A DNA stretch of 64,000 bases from Dinoroseobacter sp. GTDB lineage: Bacteria > Pseudomonadota > Alphaproteobacteria > Rhodobacterales > Rhodobacteraceae. The notes under the pieces were generated by a model. That model saw only the letters and a program-made list of their open reading frames with translations. It was not told the origin of the DNA and searched no databases. The DNA is taken from NCBI GenBank assembly GCA_030066795.1, contig JASJAW010000003.1:28943-92942 (forward strand), read 5' to 3'. Position 1 is the first letter of the stretch. Each line of letters starts with the position of its first letter. The translations under genes and the position numbers were made by a program. Positions 9,340 through 19,519 of the stretch are shown here, piece after piece.

Positions 9340-10506
9340 ATGACGGAGATGGTGTACGGCACCGTCCGGTCTCAGTCCGGCGAGGCTGTGGTTCCTCGGT
9401 GGTGGCGGACCGTGGACAAGGTTGCGCTTGGCGCAATTATGGGACTGTTCGCAATTGGTTTGCTTCTCGGTCTGGCATCCTCGCCCCCCTTGGCAACCCG
9501 AAACGGGCTGCCTCCGTTCCACTACGTTGAACGTCAAGCGATCTTCGGCGGTATGGCACTTTTTGTAATGGTTGCGCTTTCAATGTGCGATGTGCGCCAG
9601 GTGCGACGCTTTGGAGTACTGCTTTTTCTGGTGACATTCGCAGCACTGATGTTCCTGCCGTTTTTCGGAACTGATTTCGGCAAAGGCGCCACACGTTGGT
9701 ACTCGCTTGGCTTTGCCAGCGTGCAGCCCTCTGAGTTCCTGAAGCCTGCCTTTGTTGTCACTGCGGCGTGGTTGCTGTCCGCAGCACAGGAGATCAACGG
9801 CCCGCCGGGACGGTTGATGTCTTTTGCCATTGCAGTCGTCACAGCAGTTTTCCTCGTGCTTCAGCCAGATTTCGGGCAAGCTTGTTTGATCCTTTTTGGC
9901 TGGTCGGTGATGTATTTTGTCGCCGGCGCTCCGATGCTGCTGGTGATTGGCCTCGCAGGGATGATCGGAGCCGGTGGCGTCGTAGCCTATAACGCATCCG
10001 AACATTTCGCCCGTCGGATTGATGGGTTTCTGACCCCGGAACTCGACCCCAGAACGCAGCTTGGTTACGCGACGAACGCCATACGGGAAGGTGGGTTCTT
10101 CGGTGTTGGTGTCGGCGAAGGGCAAGTCAAATGGGTGCTTCCGGACGCCCATACCGACTTCATCATCGCTGTGGCCGCTGAAGAATACGGGGTGATGCTG
10201 GTTCTGGTCATCATCGCCTGCTATGCGGCAATCGTGCTGCGGAGCCTGTGGCGGCTGATGCGTGAGCGCGATCCGTTTGCGCGGCTCGCGGGCACAGGTC
10301 TCGCGCTGATTTTTGCGGCGCAAGCCATCATCAATATGGGCGTTGCCGTACGGATGTTGCCGGCCAAAGGCATGACGTTGCCCCTGGTCAGCTACGGTGG
10401 GTCTTCCTTGATTGCGACCGGCATTGCGCTTGGCTTCTTGCTCGCCTTCACCCGCACAAGGCCGCAGGGCCAAATTGCCGACGCCTTGATCCAGCGGGGC
10501 CGTTAG
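9340..10506 (+). CDS. ftsW: septal peptidoglycan glycosyltransferase FtsW (SEDS family)
   Basis: The 388-residue SEDS-family membrane protein polymerises lipid II at the septum together with FtsI. About ten membrane helices are visible. Conserved segments include RWYSLGFASVQPSEFLK, the periplasmic loop LPDAHTDFIIAVAAEE with the aspartate thought to be catalytic, and the late MGVAVRMLPAKGMTLP and SYGGSSL. ATG at 9340 is used; an in-frame ATG lies three codons later. It is followed three bases after its stop by murG. Confidence 0.95.
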   Translation: MTEMVYGTVRSQSGEAVVPRWWRTVDKVALGAIMGLFAIGLLLGLASSPPLATRNGLPPFHYVERQAIFGGMALFVMVALSMCDVRQVRRFGVLLFLVTFAALMFLPFFGTDFGKGATRWYSLGFASVQPSEFLKPAFVVTAAWLLSAAQEINGPPGRLMSFAIAVVTAVFLVLQPDFGQACLILFGWSVMYFVAGAPMLLVIGLAGMIGAGGVVAYNASEHFARRIDGFLTPELDPRTQLGYATNAIREGGFFGVGVGEGQVKWVLPDAHTDFIIAVAAEEYGVMLVLVIIACYAAIVLRSLWRLMRERDPFARLAGTGLALIFAAQAIINMGVAVRMLPAKGMTLPLVSYGGSSLIATGIALGFLLAFTRTRPQGQIADALIQRGR

Positions 10507-10509
10507 CGC

Positions 10510-11613
10510 ATGGGGCAGCCACTCCTCATTATTGCCGCGGGCGGCACCGGCGGACATATGTTCCCGGCGCAGGCGCTTGCCGAGGCGATGCTGCGCAAGG
10601 GTTGGCGTGTGAAACTGACCACCGATAGCCGCGGCGCGCGCTATACCGGTGGCTTCCCGGCTGCAGTCAAAGTGGAGGAACGCGCATCGGCCACGTTTTC
10701 GCGGGGAGGATTGCTGGCAAAGGCGATTGCCCCTTTGAAGATACTGGGTGGGACACTGCAATCCATCCTCGCGATGCTACGCGACCGTCCGGCGGTTGTT
10801 GTGGGCTTTGGAGGCTACCCCGCAATTCCTGCGATGGCGGCGTCTACGGCTTTGCGACTGCCGCGTATGCTGCATGAGCAAAACGGTGTACTTGGTCGGG
10901 TCAACCAGCTTTTCGCAAAGCACGTCGATGCAATTGCCTGCGGGACCTGGCCGACGCATCTGCCGGAAGGCGTCGAAGGGCACCCGACCGGCAATCCAGT
11001 GCGCAAAGCCATTCACGATCGGGCCGGCGCACCATATATCCCCCCAGGCGACTGGCCAATGAGCGTTCTTGTGATGGGCGGCAGCCAGGGTGCGCGTATC
11101 CTCTCGGACGTGGTGCCGACCGCGTTGGCCGGGCTTCCGGAGCCCCTTCGCGTCCGCATTCGGGTCGCACATCAGGCGCGAGAAGAGGACGCAGACCGGG
11201 TGACGAAGGCCTATGCCGGGGCCGGGATCGCTGCCGAAGTGCAAAGCTTTTTCACCGATATTCCAGCACGCATGTCGGAGGCGCAGCTGGTGATTACACG
11301 GTCGGGGGCGTCCTCTGTTGCCGACCTGACCGTCATCGGACGCCCCGCAATTCTTGTACCTTTTGCCGCCGCCACCGCTGATCACCAGACCGCAAATGCA
11401 CGCGGACTGGTCGAAGCAGGGGCGGCGATCCTGATGCCGGAAAGTAAGTTTGATCCGGCAACGCTTTCTGAACATGTGCAGATGATCCTGACCCAACCCG
11501 ACGCTGCCGTGAAAATGGCCCATGCCGCTTTGTCCGTCGGACATCCCGATGCGACCGATCGGCTTGTGGACCTTGTCGAGCAGCTTGCTTATTCCCCGAA
11601 AGGTTCAAAATGA
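10510..11613 (+). CDS. murG: UDP-GlcNAc:lipid I GlcNAc transferase MurG
   Basis: The 367-residue GT28 glycosyltransferase converts lipid I to lipid II at the inner face of the membrane. The N-terminal glycine-rich loop is [29 protein letters not shown] and, in the C-terminal domain, [12 protein letters not shown] and [14 protein letters not shown] match the donor-binding region. It lies three bases after ftsW and its last codon overlaps the murC start (ATGA). Confidence 0.97.
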   Translation: MGQPLLIIAAGGTGGHMFPAQALAEAMLRKGWRVKLTTDSRGARYTGGFPAAVKVEERASATFSRGGLLAKAIAPLKILGGTLQSILAMLRDRPAVVVGFGGYPAIPAMAASTALRLPRMLHEQNGVLGRVNQLFAKHVDAIACGTWPTHLPEGVEGHPTGNPVRKAIHDRAGAPYIPPGDWPMSVLVMGGSQGARILSDVVPTALAGLPEPLRVRIRVAHQAREEDADRVTKAYAGAGIAAEVQSFFTDIPARMSEAQLVITRSGASSVADLTVIGRPAILVPFAAATADHQTANARGLVEAGAAILMPESKFDPATLSEHVQMILTQPDAAVKMAHAALSVGHPDATDRLVDLVEQLAYSPKGSK

Positions 11614-13037
11614 AAGATAACTATATTATGAGCCCTGCCACGAAACTCCCGACCCAGCTTGGACCCATCCATTTTGTTGGTATCGGCGGGATCGGCATGT
11701 CCGGGATCGCGGAAGTGCTGATCAACCACGGCTATGAGGTGCAGGGCTCGGACCTGAAAGACTCTAAGATCACACAGCGCCTTGAGCATCTGGGCGCCCG
11801 AGTGTTCATCGGTCAGGTGGCTGAAAACCTGGATGGCGCTGAAGTTGTCGTCATTTCCTCAGCGATCAAGGCCGGCAACCCAGAGCTGGAGGCAGCGCGG
11901 GCGCAAGGCCTGCCGGTCGTGCGCCGGGCGGAGATGCTGGCTGAACTGATGCGGCTCAAATCCAATATCGCCATTGGCGGCACGCACGGCAAAACCACGA
12001 CGACCACGATGGTGGCGACTCTTCTCGACAAGGGTGGGATCGACCCGACCGTGATCAACGGGGGGATCATCCACGCCTATGGGTCCAATGCCCGTGCCGG
12101 TACCGGCGAGTGGATGGTCGTCGAGGCCGACGAGAGCGATGGCACTTTCACGAAACTGCCTGCAACCATCGCAGTCGTGACCAATATCGACCCGGAGCAC
12201 ATGGAGCACTGGGGCGACTTTGACCGGTTGCGCGACGGGTTCCACGATTTTGTATCCAACATCCCTTTCTATGGACTGGCGGTCTGCTGCACTGACCATC
12301 CGGAAGTGCAGGCACTTGTGGGTCGGATTACCGACCGCCGGGTCGTGACATTCGGGTTCAATGCTCAGGCGGATATTCGGGCCGTCAACCTGACTTACAA
12401 AGCGGGCGTTGCGCATTTCGATATTGAGATTCACCCTGATGAGACGGTGATCGAGGGATGCACATTGCCGATGCCGGGCGACCATAACGTGTCAAATGCG
12501 CTCGCAGCCGTGGCTGTGGCACGTCATCTGGGCATGAAGGGCGACGAAATACGAGAAGCGCTCGAAGGGTTTGCCGGTGTGAACCGTCGCTTTACCAAGG
12601 TCGCGGATGTTGGTGGCATTACCATCATTGATGACTATGGCCATCACCCCGTGGAAATCGCCGCTGTATTGAAGGCGGCGCGACAGGCCAGCGAAGGCCG
12701 CGTGATCGCGGTGCACCAGCCGCATCGGTATTCGCGTCTGTCCTCGTTGTTCGAGGAGTTCTGCAGTTGCTTCAACGAAGCTGATGTCGTCGGAATTGCG
12801 GACGTCTTTGCAGCGGGGGAGGACGTGATCCCCGGCGCTGAACGTGACGATCTTGTCGCGGGTCTGATCTCTCACGGGCATCGTCACGCAGTTGCCGTTC
12901 CGGATGAAGACGCGCTTGAAGCCCTGGTGCGGGCTGCAGCTCAACCCGGCGATATCGTGGTATGCCTCGGGGCCGGAACGATCTCAGCGTGGGCGCATGG
13001 TTTGCCGGAGCGCCTCGAGCCCAAAAAAGAAACCTGA
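11610..13037 (+). CDS. murC: UDP-N-acetylmuramate--L-alanine ligase MurC
   Basis: This 475-residue Mur ligase adds L-alanine to UDP-MurNAc, the first peptide step. The Rossmann motif is [16 protein letters not shown], the ATP loop is [14 protein letters not shown], and YGHHPVEI and HQPHRYSRL are typical. The first ATG overlaps the murG stop and has a GAAAGG site six bases upstream. An in-frame ATG at 11628 gives a protein closer to the usual family start and cannot be excluded. The ligase genes are not in pathway order along the cluster. Confidence 0.96.
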   Translation: MKDNYIMSPATKLPTQLGPIHFVGIGGIGMSGIAEVLINHGYEVQGSDLKDSKITQRLEHLGARVFIGQVAENLDGAEVVVISSAIKAGNPELEAARAQGLPVVRRAEMLAELMRLKSNIAIGGTHGKTTTTTMVATLLDKGGIDPTVINGGIIHAYGSNARAGTGEWMVVEADESDGTFTKLPATIAVVTNIDPEHMEHWGDFDRLRDGFHDFVSNIPFYGLAVCCTDHPEVQALVGRITDRRVVTFGFNAQADIRAVNLTYKAGVAHFDIEIHPDETVIEGCTLPMPGDHNVSNALAAVAVARHLGMKGDEIREALEGFAGVNRRFTKVADVGGITIIDDYGHHPVEIAAVLKAARQASEGRVIAVHQPHRYSRLSSLFEEFCSCFNEADVVGIADVFAAGEDVIPGAERDDLVAGLISHGHRHAVAVPDEDALEALVRAAAQPGDIVVCLGAGTISAWAHGLPERLEPKKET

Positions 13038-13039
13038 GC

Positions 13040-13294
13040 ATGCCAGCTTCGCTTATCCTCGCCTGCCTGTGGTTCGTAATCGCAATCTTGATTGCCTTCC
13101 TGCCTTCAAAGAAGCAGCACTGGCCGCAGGCGTATGCCTTAATGATAGTTGGCGCGCCGATCCTCATCTGGGTCTTTGTGCAGACGGGGCCGTGGATGGG
13201 ACTTGTTGTGCTGGCAGGCGCGATGTCTATCTTGCGGTGGCCGGTGATCTATCTTGGCCGGTGGCTTCATCGGCAGGTTGTGCGCCCGGACTGA
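13040..13294 (+). CDS. DUF2484 family small membrane protein
   Basis: This 84-residue protein begins with the ATG two bases after the murC stop. It has three hydrophobic segments (roughly residues 2-20, 32-50 and 52-70) and a basic tail, LGRWLHRQVVRPD. I recognise it as the DUF2484 family found between murC and murB in Rhodobacteraceae. The function is unknown. Close packing with murC suggests co-translation and a possible accessory role in wall synthesis or division, which is an inference from position only. Confidence 0.8.
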   Translation: MPASLILACLWFVIAILIAFLPSKKQHWPQAYALMIVGAPILIWVFVQTGPWMGLVVLAGAMSILRWPVIYLGRWLHRQVVRPD

Positions 13295-13323
13295 CATTGC
13301 GGCTTATTTGCTAACCCAGACGG

Positions 13324-14259
13324 ATGTATCGTGCCATGTCGGAGGCCCTCGAAGTTCAGGGAACGCTCACAAAAAACCGTCAGCTTGCTGACCTGACATG
13401 GCTGCGGGTGGGCGGTCCGGCCGAGTTGTTCTTCCAGCCCTCTGACCTGGATGACCTGACCGCTTTCTTGCGAGCTCTTCCGGAAGATGTCTCAGTGTTT
13501 CCGATGGGCGTGGGGTCCAACCTGATCGTGCGCGATGGCGGCATTGGGGGGGCAGTGATCCGTCTGGGCCGCGGCTTTAACGCCATTCAGATCGAGGGTA
13601 CTCAGGTGCGCGCGGGGGCCGCGGCACTTGATGCCCACGTTGCGCGAAAGGCCGCCGCTGCGGGTGTCGACTTGACCTTTCTGCGAACCATTCCCGGCGC
13701 CATTGGTGGCGCGGTGGCGATGAACGCAGGTTGCTATGGCAGCTACGCAGCTGACGTCTTCGTATCGGCGGACGTCGTTCTGCGCGATGGATCTCTCGTC
13801 ACTCTGGGGAAAGACGATCTGCGTTTCGCCTATCGCAGCAGCGATTTGCCACAGGGGGCGATCATTGCCTCGGTGGTGATGGAGGGGCGTGCTGGGGATC
13901 CCGCCGAACTTGAACAGCGCATGGCAGATCAACTCGCGAAACGCGATGCGACCCAGCCAACCAAAGACCGCACGGCAGGCTCTACGTTCCGTAACCCTGC
14001 CGGTTTCAGTTCGACCGGACGCGCCGACGACACGCATGAAGCCAAGGCTTGGAGCGTGATCGACGCGGCTGGCATGCGTGGGGCGCGGCGGGGAGGCGCG
14101 CAAATGTCAGAAAAACATTCGAACTTCCTGGTGAACACAGGGGGCGCGACCGCGGCAGAGTTGGAATCTCTTGGGGAAGAGGTGCGAAAAAAGGTTTTCC
14201 AAGCCACCGGCCATTCGTTAGAGTGGGAAGTGATCCGCATCGGTCAGCCAAAAGGGTGA
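13324..14259 (+). CDS. murB: UDP-N-acetylenolpyruvoylglucosamine reductase MurB
   Basis: The FAD-dependent reductase forms UDP-MurNAc from the enolpyruvyl product of MurA (the murA gene is not in this window). The FAD-binding region shows [24 protein letters not shown] and [18 protein letters not shown]. The catalytic serine region is [10 protein letters not shown], and EKHSNFLVN with GGATA lies near the C-terminus. The 311 residues suit a type I MurB. The ATG at 13324 is used; another in-frame ATG lies at 13336. Confidence 0.95.
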   Translation: MYRAMSEALEVQGTLTKNRQLADLTWLRVGGPAELFFQPSDLDDLTAFLRALPEDVSVFPMGVGSNLIVRDGGIGGAVIRLGRGFNAIQIEGTQVRAGAAALDAHVARKAAAAGVDLTFLRTIPGAIGGAVAMNAGCYGSYAADVFVSADVVLRDGSLVTLGKDDLRFAYRSSDLPQGAIIASVVMEGRAGDPAELEQRMADQLAKRDATQPTKDRTAGSTFRNPAGFSSTGRADDTHEAKAWSVIDAAGMRGARRGGAQMSEKHSNFLVNTGGATAAELESLGEEVRKKVFQATGHSLEWEVIRIGQPKG

Positions 14260-14381
14260 TCGGGGCGGGGTAAGCCGGACAGGCGGCGACCGGGCAGGGG
14301 GGCAAAAAGACCCGCCGCACGGGCGCAAACGGCGGTAAATCCAGACGAAACCACAGAGTTTCGCGAAAGATGAGGCGGGAC

Positions 14382-15299
14382 GTGTCGAGCAGGGCATTCC
14401 CCAAAGTTATGATGATGATGGGTGGACCGTCATCGGAGCGCGAGGTGTCTCTCTCCTCGGGCCGGGAATGTGCGTCCGCGCTCCGGGCCGAAGGTTTTGA
14501 TGTCGCTGAAGTTGACGCGGGTTCCGATCTGCACGACCAGATCTCCGAAGTCGCGCCGGATGTCGTTTTCAACGCACTACACGGACGCTGGGGCGAAGAC
14601 GGCTGCGTGCAGGGAATCCTCGAGTGGATGGGCGTACCTTATACCCATTCCGGTGTCCTTGCGTCCGCGCTGGCAATGGACAAGCAGCGATCCAAGGCCC
14701 TGTTCAAGGATGCTGGATTGCCGGTTGCCCAAAGCGTCATTCTGCCAAAGCGGGAAATCGCCCGCGCGCACGTCATGGCACCGCCCTATGTCCTGAAACC
14801 AAACAACGAGGGCTCTTCGGTCGGTATCTTTATCGTCGGGGAGGGCGAAGAAACGCCACCGGATCTGAGCGATCCGGCCTTGCCGGAGACGATGATGGCC
14901 GAAGCCTTCGCGGCCGGTCGCGAGCTGACCGTGACGGTACGCGATGGCGCAGCGATGACCGTCACAGATATCGTCACCGATGACTGGTACGATTATGACG
15001 CGAAATACAAGCCCGGCGGCTCGCACCACATACTGCCAGCAGATGTTCCAAAGACCGTATTCGACGCCTGCATGGCGTTTGCCGAAGAGGCCCATCGATT
15101 GTTGGGCTGTCGCGGCGTATCCAGAACGGATTTTCGTTGGGATCCTGACGCGGGGCTGGACGGGCTCATCGTTCTGGAAACCAACACCCAGCCTGGGATG
15201 ACTCCGACGTCGCTGACCCCCGAGCAGGCCGCCCATTGCGGAATGAGTTTTGGTGCGCTCTGCGCGTGGATGGTGGAGGATGCCTCATGCGAGCGCTGA
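14382..15299 (+). CDS. ddl: D-alanine--D-alanine ligase
   Basis: This ATP-grasp enzyme makes the D-Ala-D-Ala dipeptide used by MurF. Features are MGGPSSEREVSLSSGREC near the start, ALHGRWGEDGCVQG, PYVLKPNNEGSSVGI for ATP and ETNTQPGMTPTS at the active site. GTG at 14382 is preferred because GAGGCGGG lies eight bases upstream and the resulting start, MSSRAFPKV, resembles relatives. An in-frame ATG at 14370 has no well-spaced ribosome binding site. From the GTG the protein has 305 residues. The end overlaps ftsQ by 13 bases. Confidence 0.95.
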   Translation: MSSRAFPKVMMMMGGPSSEREVSLSSGRECASALRAEGFDVAEVDAGSDLHDQISEVAPDVVFNALHGRWGEDGCVQGILEWMGVPYTHSGVLASALAMDKQRSKALFKDAGLPVAQSVILPKREIARAHVMAPPYVLKPNNEGSSVGIFIVGEGEETPPDLSDPALPETMMAEAFAAGRELTVTVRDGAAMTVTDIVTDDWYDYDAKYKPGGSHHILPADVPKTVFDACMAFAEEAHRLLGCRGVSRTDFRWDPDAGLDGLIVLETNTQPGMTPTSLTPEQAAHCGMSFGALCAWMVEDASCER

Positions 15300-16186
15300 G
15301 AGCACGTCTTTCGCATCAACATTCCGCAAGGCCCGACCCGGCCCCGTCGCGGCTTGCCTACCGGTTGCAGCGGCTCTCGCTTACGCCGTCCTTTCACAGG
15401 TTCTTGCGGGTTGGATTACCGTTAATTGCGACGTTTGGTACACTCGGTTGGCTTGCAAGCCAGCCCGAACTACGCGCGGAGGTGCAGGCCCGCGCGCTCG
15501 ACATCCAAGCCTATGTCGAGCAACGTCCCGAATTCACGGTGCATATGCTGGCGGTCGAAGGGGCATCTCCGGAGTTGATAGATGACGTGCGCGAAGTTTT
15601 ACCTGTCGCGTTTCCTATCAGTTCATTTGACCTGGACCTCGATGCCCTTCGTGAAGTTATTGCCGAACTCGACGCTGTCGCAGATGTGTCGCTTCGTGTT
15701 CGAGCCGGAGGCGTTCTAGAGGCGCGTATAGAAGAACGTGTGCCTGCCTTTGTATGGCAAACTCGTGCGGCACTTGTTTTGCTCGATGCCAATGGTCACC
15801 GTGTAGCGCCGATCGAGGCGCGGGCCGCGCATGCGAAGCTGCCTCTGTTGGTTGGGCCAGGCGCGAATGAAGCCGTTCCCGAAGCCCTGCAACTCTTGCA
15901 GGTCGCGCAACCGGTCACCGCGCGCCTGATTGCGTTGCAACGCATCGGCGAGCGCCGCTGGGATGTGGTTCTGACTGAAGATCAGCGCATCATGTTGCCG
16001 GAAGAAGGGGCCGTTCGCGCGCTCGCCCGGGCCATGGCGGTTGACGGGGCGCAGGAGCTTTTGGAGCGGGATGTTTCTGTTTTGGATATGCGGTTGGCGG
16101 AACGGCCGACACTGCGCCTGCGACCGGCCGCAGTCGAAGCTTTGTGGGCGATACGACAAGTGACTCTAGATGAGGACGAGCGATGA
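15287..16186 (+). CDS. ftsQ: cell division protein FtsQ
   Basis: The 299-residue bitopic divisome protein has a basic cytoplasmic N-terminus, one membrane helix (about residues 40-58) and a periplasmic POTRA domain (about 80-150) beginning FTVHMLAVEGASPE, followed by the FtsQ domain containing IEERVPAFVWQ. The start at 15287 has GGAGGA six bases upstream and lies inside the end of ddl. FtsQ links the cytoplasmic FtsA/FtsZ ring to the periplasmic enzymes. The end overlaps ftsA by ATGA. Confidence 0.94.
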   Translation: MRALRARLSHQHSARPDPAPSRLAYRLQRLSLTPSFHRFLRVGLPLIATFGTLGWLASQPELRAEVQARALDIQAYVEQRPEFTVHMLAVEGASPELIDDVREVLPVAFPISSFDLDLDALREVIAELDAVADVSLRVRAGGVLEARIEERVPAFVWQTRAALVLLDANGHRVAPIEARAAHAKLPLLVGPGANEAVPEALQLLQVAQPVTARLIALQRIGERRWDVVLTEDQRIMLPEEGAVRALARAMAVDGAQELLERDVSVLDMRLAERPTLRLRPAAVEALWAIRQVTLDEDER

Positions 16187-17517
16187 AGGATTTCTGTGCG
16201 GCTCAGCGCGCGATGCGCAATATTCGCAAGGCGGCGATGCAGCGCGGTGTCGTGGCGGTGCTCGATATCGGCACTTGGAAGGTCGCCTGCCTGATCCTGC
16301 GATTTGACGGTCCCGATCTGAGCGGCGAGCCTGATGGCATAGGTGCCATGGCAGGTCAGGCTCAATTCCGGGTTATTGGCGCGGCCTCTACGTGCTCTCG
16401 TGGGGTTCGTTTCGGCGAAATCGACGGGATGGCGGAAGCCGAACGTGCGATACGGACTGCTTTACAGTCTGCTCAGAAGATGGCGCAGCAGCGCGTGGAT
16501 CATGTTATTGTGTGCTTTTCCGGTGCGGAGCCGCGTAGCTATGGCTTGACCGGTGAAGTGGACATCACCGACGAGGCGGTTTCCGAACAGGATATAGCAC
16601 GCGTTTTGGCCGCCTGTGATTTGCCCGAGTTCGGAGAAGCGCGCGAAGTTTTGCATGCCCAACCGGTCAACTTCGCCCTCGACCACCGATCCGGGTTAAT
16701 TGATCCGCGCGGTCAGATTGGCAACCGGCTGGCCACCGACCTGCATGTTCTCACCATTGAGCAAACGGCTGTGCAGAATCTGCTTTATGCGATTAAGCGA
16801 TGCGATCTGGAACTCGCGGGATTGGCGAGCTCTGCTTATGTTTCTGGAGTCTCTGCACTGGTCGAGGATGAACGCGAACTGGGTGCGGCCTGTATAGATC
16901 TGGGCGCCGGGACGACGGGCATCTCAATCTTTCTGAAAAAGCACATGATCTACGCAGATACCGTGCGTCTGGGCGGCGACCATATCACAGCGGATATCTC
17001 CAAGGGCTTGCCGGTGCCGCACGCGTTCGCCGAGCGCATCAAGACGATGTATGGCGGCGTGGTCGCTACTGGTGTCGATGATCGAGAGATGATCGAAATC
17101 ACGTCCGAGACTGGCGATTGGGAGCATGATCGACGGAAGGTCAGCCGCGCTGAACTGATCGGCATCATTCGCCCGCGTGTGGAGGAGATTCTTGAAGAGG
17201 TGCGAGAACGGTTGCTGGCCGCTGGCTTTGATCAGTTGCCGAGCCAACAGATTGTGCTTACCGGAGGCGGCAGCCAGCTTCAGGGGCTGGACGGTTTGGC
17301 CGCGCGTATTCTGGGCCCACAGATTCGCGTCGGGCGGCCTTTGCGTGTGCGCGGCTTGCCGCAGGCCGCAACCGGGCCGGATTTTTCCTCAGCAATCGGG
17401 CTTTGCCTGCACGCAGCTCATCCACAAGACGAATGGTGGGATTTCGAAATGCCATTGGAACGCTACCCGGCACGATCGTTCAAACGTGCGTTGCGCTGGG
17501 TGAAGGAAAACTGGTGA
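16183..17517 (+). CDS. ftsA: cell division protein FtsA
   Basis: The 444-residue actin-like ATPase tethers FtsZ to the membrane. The N-terminal phosphate motif is VAVLDIGTWKVACLI, the second is AACIDLGAGTTGISIF, and VLTGGGSQLQGLDGLA is the adenosine motif. The C-terminus (FKRALRWVKENW) is an amphipathic helix of the kind that acts as membrane anchor. It is translationally coupled to ftsQ. There is a 187-base gap before ftsZ. Confidence 0.96.
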   Translation: MKDFCAAQRAMRNIRKAAMQRGVVAVLDIGTWKVACLILRFDGPDLSGEPDGIGAMAGQAQFRVIGAASTCSRGVRFGEIDGMAEAERAIRTALQSAQKMAQQRVDHVIVCFSGAEPRSYGLTGEVDITDEAVSEQDIARVLAACDLPEFGEAREVLHAQPVNFALDHRSGLIDPRGQIGNRLATDLHVLTIEQTAVQNLLYAIKRCDLELAGLASSAYVSGVSALVEDERELGAACIDLGAGTTGISIFLKKHMIYADTVRLGGDHITADISKGLPVPHAFAERIKTMYGGVVATGVDDREMIEITSETGDWEHDRRKVSRAELIGIIRPRVEEILEEVRERLLAAGFDQLPSQQIVLTGGGSQLQGLDGLAARILGPQIRVGRPLRVRGLPQAATGPDFSSAIGLCLHAAHPQDEWWDFEMPLERYPARSFKRALRWVKENW

Positions 17518-17704
17518 CTACCACATAATGGGTCTTTTTCGACATCACGGGGCTCGTTGCCTTAATTTGGCCATATTTCGCGCATGAGGGCCAGAAATCG
17601 GGTGACGAAACGCGATGTAATCGGTACACTTCGGTCCCAATAGGCGCGTGAGCAGTATTGCGACGGAAACGTGACAGAAGAATTAAAGCAGGCGGACCTC
17701 TCAA

Positions 17705-19315
17705 ATGGCACTTAATCTCACCATCCCAGAAAATACCGAGCTAAAGCCAAGGATCACCGTTTTCGGTGTCGGCGGGGCAGGCGGCAATGCCGTTGATAAC
17801 ATGATCGAAAAAGCGCTCGATGGCGTGGAATTCGTGATTGCCAACACGGACAGCCAGGCACTGCAGGGCTCCAAGGCTCCCTCCCGAATCCAGATCGGAG
17901 CGCGGGTAACCGAAGGCCTCGGCGCTGGTGCGCGCCCCTCGGTTGGGGCAGCGGCGGCCGAAGAATCTATTGAAGAGATCGTCGATCACCTTGCGGGCGC
18001 CCACATGTGCTTCATCACGGCTGGTATGGGCGGCGGCACAGGAACAGGTGCTGCGCCGATCATTGCGCAAGCTGCCCGTGAACTTGGGGTTTTGACCGTT
18101 GGCGTTGTGACCAAGCCTTTCCAGTTTGAAGGCGCAAAGCGGATGCGGCAAGCGGAAGAGGGTGTCGACGTCCTGCAGAAAGTCGTCGACACGCTGATCA
18201 TCATCCCCAATCAGAACCTGTTCCGTCTGGCGAATGAGAAGACGACATTTACCGAAGCGTTCTCGATGGCTGATGACGTGCTCTATCAGGGCGTTAAAGG
18301 TGTAACTGACCTTATGGTCCAACCGGGGTTGATCAACCTCGACTTCGCGGATGTACGCGCCGTGATGGACGAAATGGGTAAGGCGATGATGGGCACTGGC
18401 GAGTCCACAGGCGAAGATCGGGCGACGCAGGCCGCGGAGAAGGCCATCGCCAACCCGCTTCTCGATGAGATCTCGCTCCGTGGCGCGAAGGGTGTCTTGA
18501 TTAATATCACAGGCGGTTACGACCTAACGCTGTTTGAGCTTGATGAAGCGGCGAACCGGATCCGTGAGGAAGTCGACCCGGACGCCAATATCATCGTCGG
18601 GTCGACCCTCGATACATCAATGGAAGGCACCATGCGCGTATCTGTCGTCGCGACTGGAATCGATGCTTCAGAGGTTGATCAGGACGTGCCGCTTCCCAGC
18701 CGACGTATGGCAGGTCGCGCAGACATGACAGCAACACCAACCTCTGAGGAGCAAGAAGAGGCGGCGCCAGAGCCAGTCTATCAGCCTGAGGTGGCCGCTG
18801 AATTGCCTCCTTCGGTTGCAGAGGCCTCGATCGCGCCTGATATGGTGCAGGAGTTGGCTGCTTTTGATCCGGTTGTGGAGGCTGCGAAAGAGGACCAGAA
18901 AGCTGCAGATCTCTTTGGAGGGAGTGAAGCGGCCGCAACGGAAACGCCAACGACCCAGGAGACGATCCTCGAGCGGACGCCCTCGGATGATTTCGTTGCG
19001 CCACAACGCATCAAGCCCGGAACACCCACACCAGAGGCCTTGGCGCGACTCCGTACGGCAGTGAATTCGACACGCTCCGTTTCCGCGCCCCAACGCGCAG
19101 CAACACCGTCCGCTGAGCCGGCTGAAAAGCGCGGCTTCGGGATCAATTCGCTAATTAACCGGATGACCGGACACCCCCAAGAACAGGCCGAAACGCCTAA
19201 AGATCAGCCGCGGGCAAATCCGCGCTTGACCGTGTCTGACCAGGATGCCCAACCTGTTGATCCAGAAATGGAAAAAGTCGAAATTCCGGCATTTTTGCGG
19301 CGTCAAGCAAACTAA
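17705..19315 (+). CDS. ftsZ: cell division GTPase FtsZ
   Basis: The 536-residue tubulin homologue forms the division ring. The GTP-binding signature GGGTGTG is at residues 109-115, and the T7 loop region is [11 protein letters not shown]. The GTPase and polymerisation domains end near residue 325. A long acidic, proline- and glutamine-rich linker of about 190 residues follows and leads to the conserved tail [11 protein letters not shown], which binds FtsA and other partners. The long linker is usual in alphaproteobacteria. The 187-base upstream gap could hold a separate promoter, and a strong terminator follows. Confidence 0.98.
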   Translation: MALNLTIPENTELKPRITVFGVGGAGGNAVDNMIEKALDGVEFVIANTDSQALQGSKAPSRIQIGARVTEGLGAGARPSVGAAAAEESIEEIVDHLAGAHMCFITAGMGGGTGTGAAPIIAQAARELGVLTVGVVTKPFQFEGAKRMRQAEEGVDVLQKVVDTLIIIPNQNLFRLANEKTTFTEAFSMADDVLYQGVKGVTDLMVQPGLINLDFADVRAVMDEMGKAMMGTGESTGEDRATQAAEKAIANPLLDEISLRGAKGVLINITGGYDLTLFELDEAANRIREEVDPDANIIVGSTLDTSMEGTMRVSVVATGIDASEVDQDVPLPSRRMAGRADMTATPTSEEQEEAAPEPVYQPEVAAELPPSVAEASIAPDMVQELAAFDPVVEAAKEDQKAADLFGGSEAAATETPTTQETILERTPSDDFVAPQRIKPGTPTPEALARLRTAVNSTRSVSAPQRAATPSAEPAEKRGFGINSLINRMTGHPQEQAETPKDQPRANPRLTVSDQDAQPVDPEMEKVEIPAFLRRQAN

Positions 19316-19338
19316 TTGCTCCGCTTTGGTAACTAAGC

Positions 19339-19370
19339 AAAAAGCCGCCGACTGGCGGCTTTTTCGTTTT
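19339..19370 (+). terminator. rho-independent terminator after ftsZ
   Basis: Eleven-base arms (19339-19349 and 19354-19364) pair perfectly around a GACT loop; the right arm ends in T5 and continues CGTTTT. This is the clearest intrinsic terminator in the window and marks the end of the dcw transcript 24 bases after the ftsZ stop. Confidence 0.93.
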
Positions 19371-19519
19371 ATAACAGATGCATACCCTGTTTTGGGCGGA
19401 TTTTCGCCTCCGGTAAACGGTCATTGTTTCACCTCGTTGCAAAGATTGAGTTGAGACTGAACGGGGTCACCTCTTATGTGCTCCTCAGCCGCCACCAAAA
19501 GGCGGGGAAAGAGGTTGAA

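Noticed and set aside
9580..10761. Minus-strand frame of 393 codons opposite ftsW and murG
   Set aside because: It is a shadow frame; both sense genes are certain.
17518..17704. CtrA sites in the ftsA-ftsZ gap
   Set aside because: Two TTAA half-sites occur but not with the seven-base spacing, so no CtrA box is called before ftsZ.
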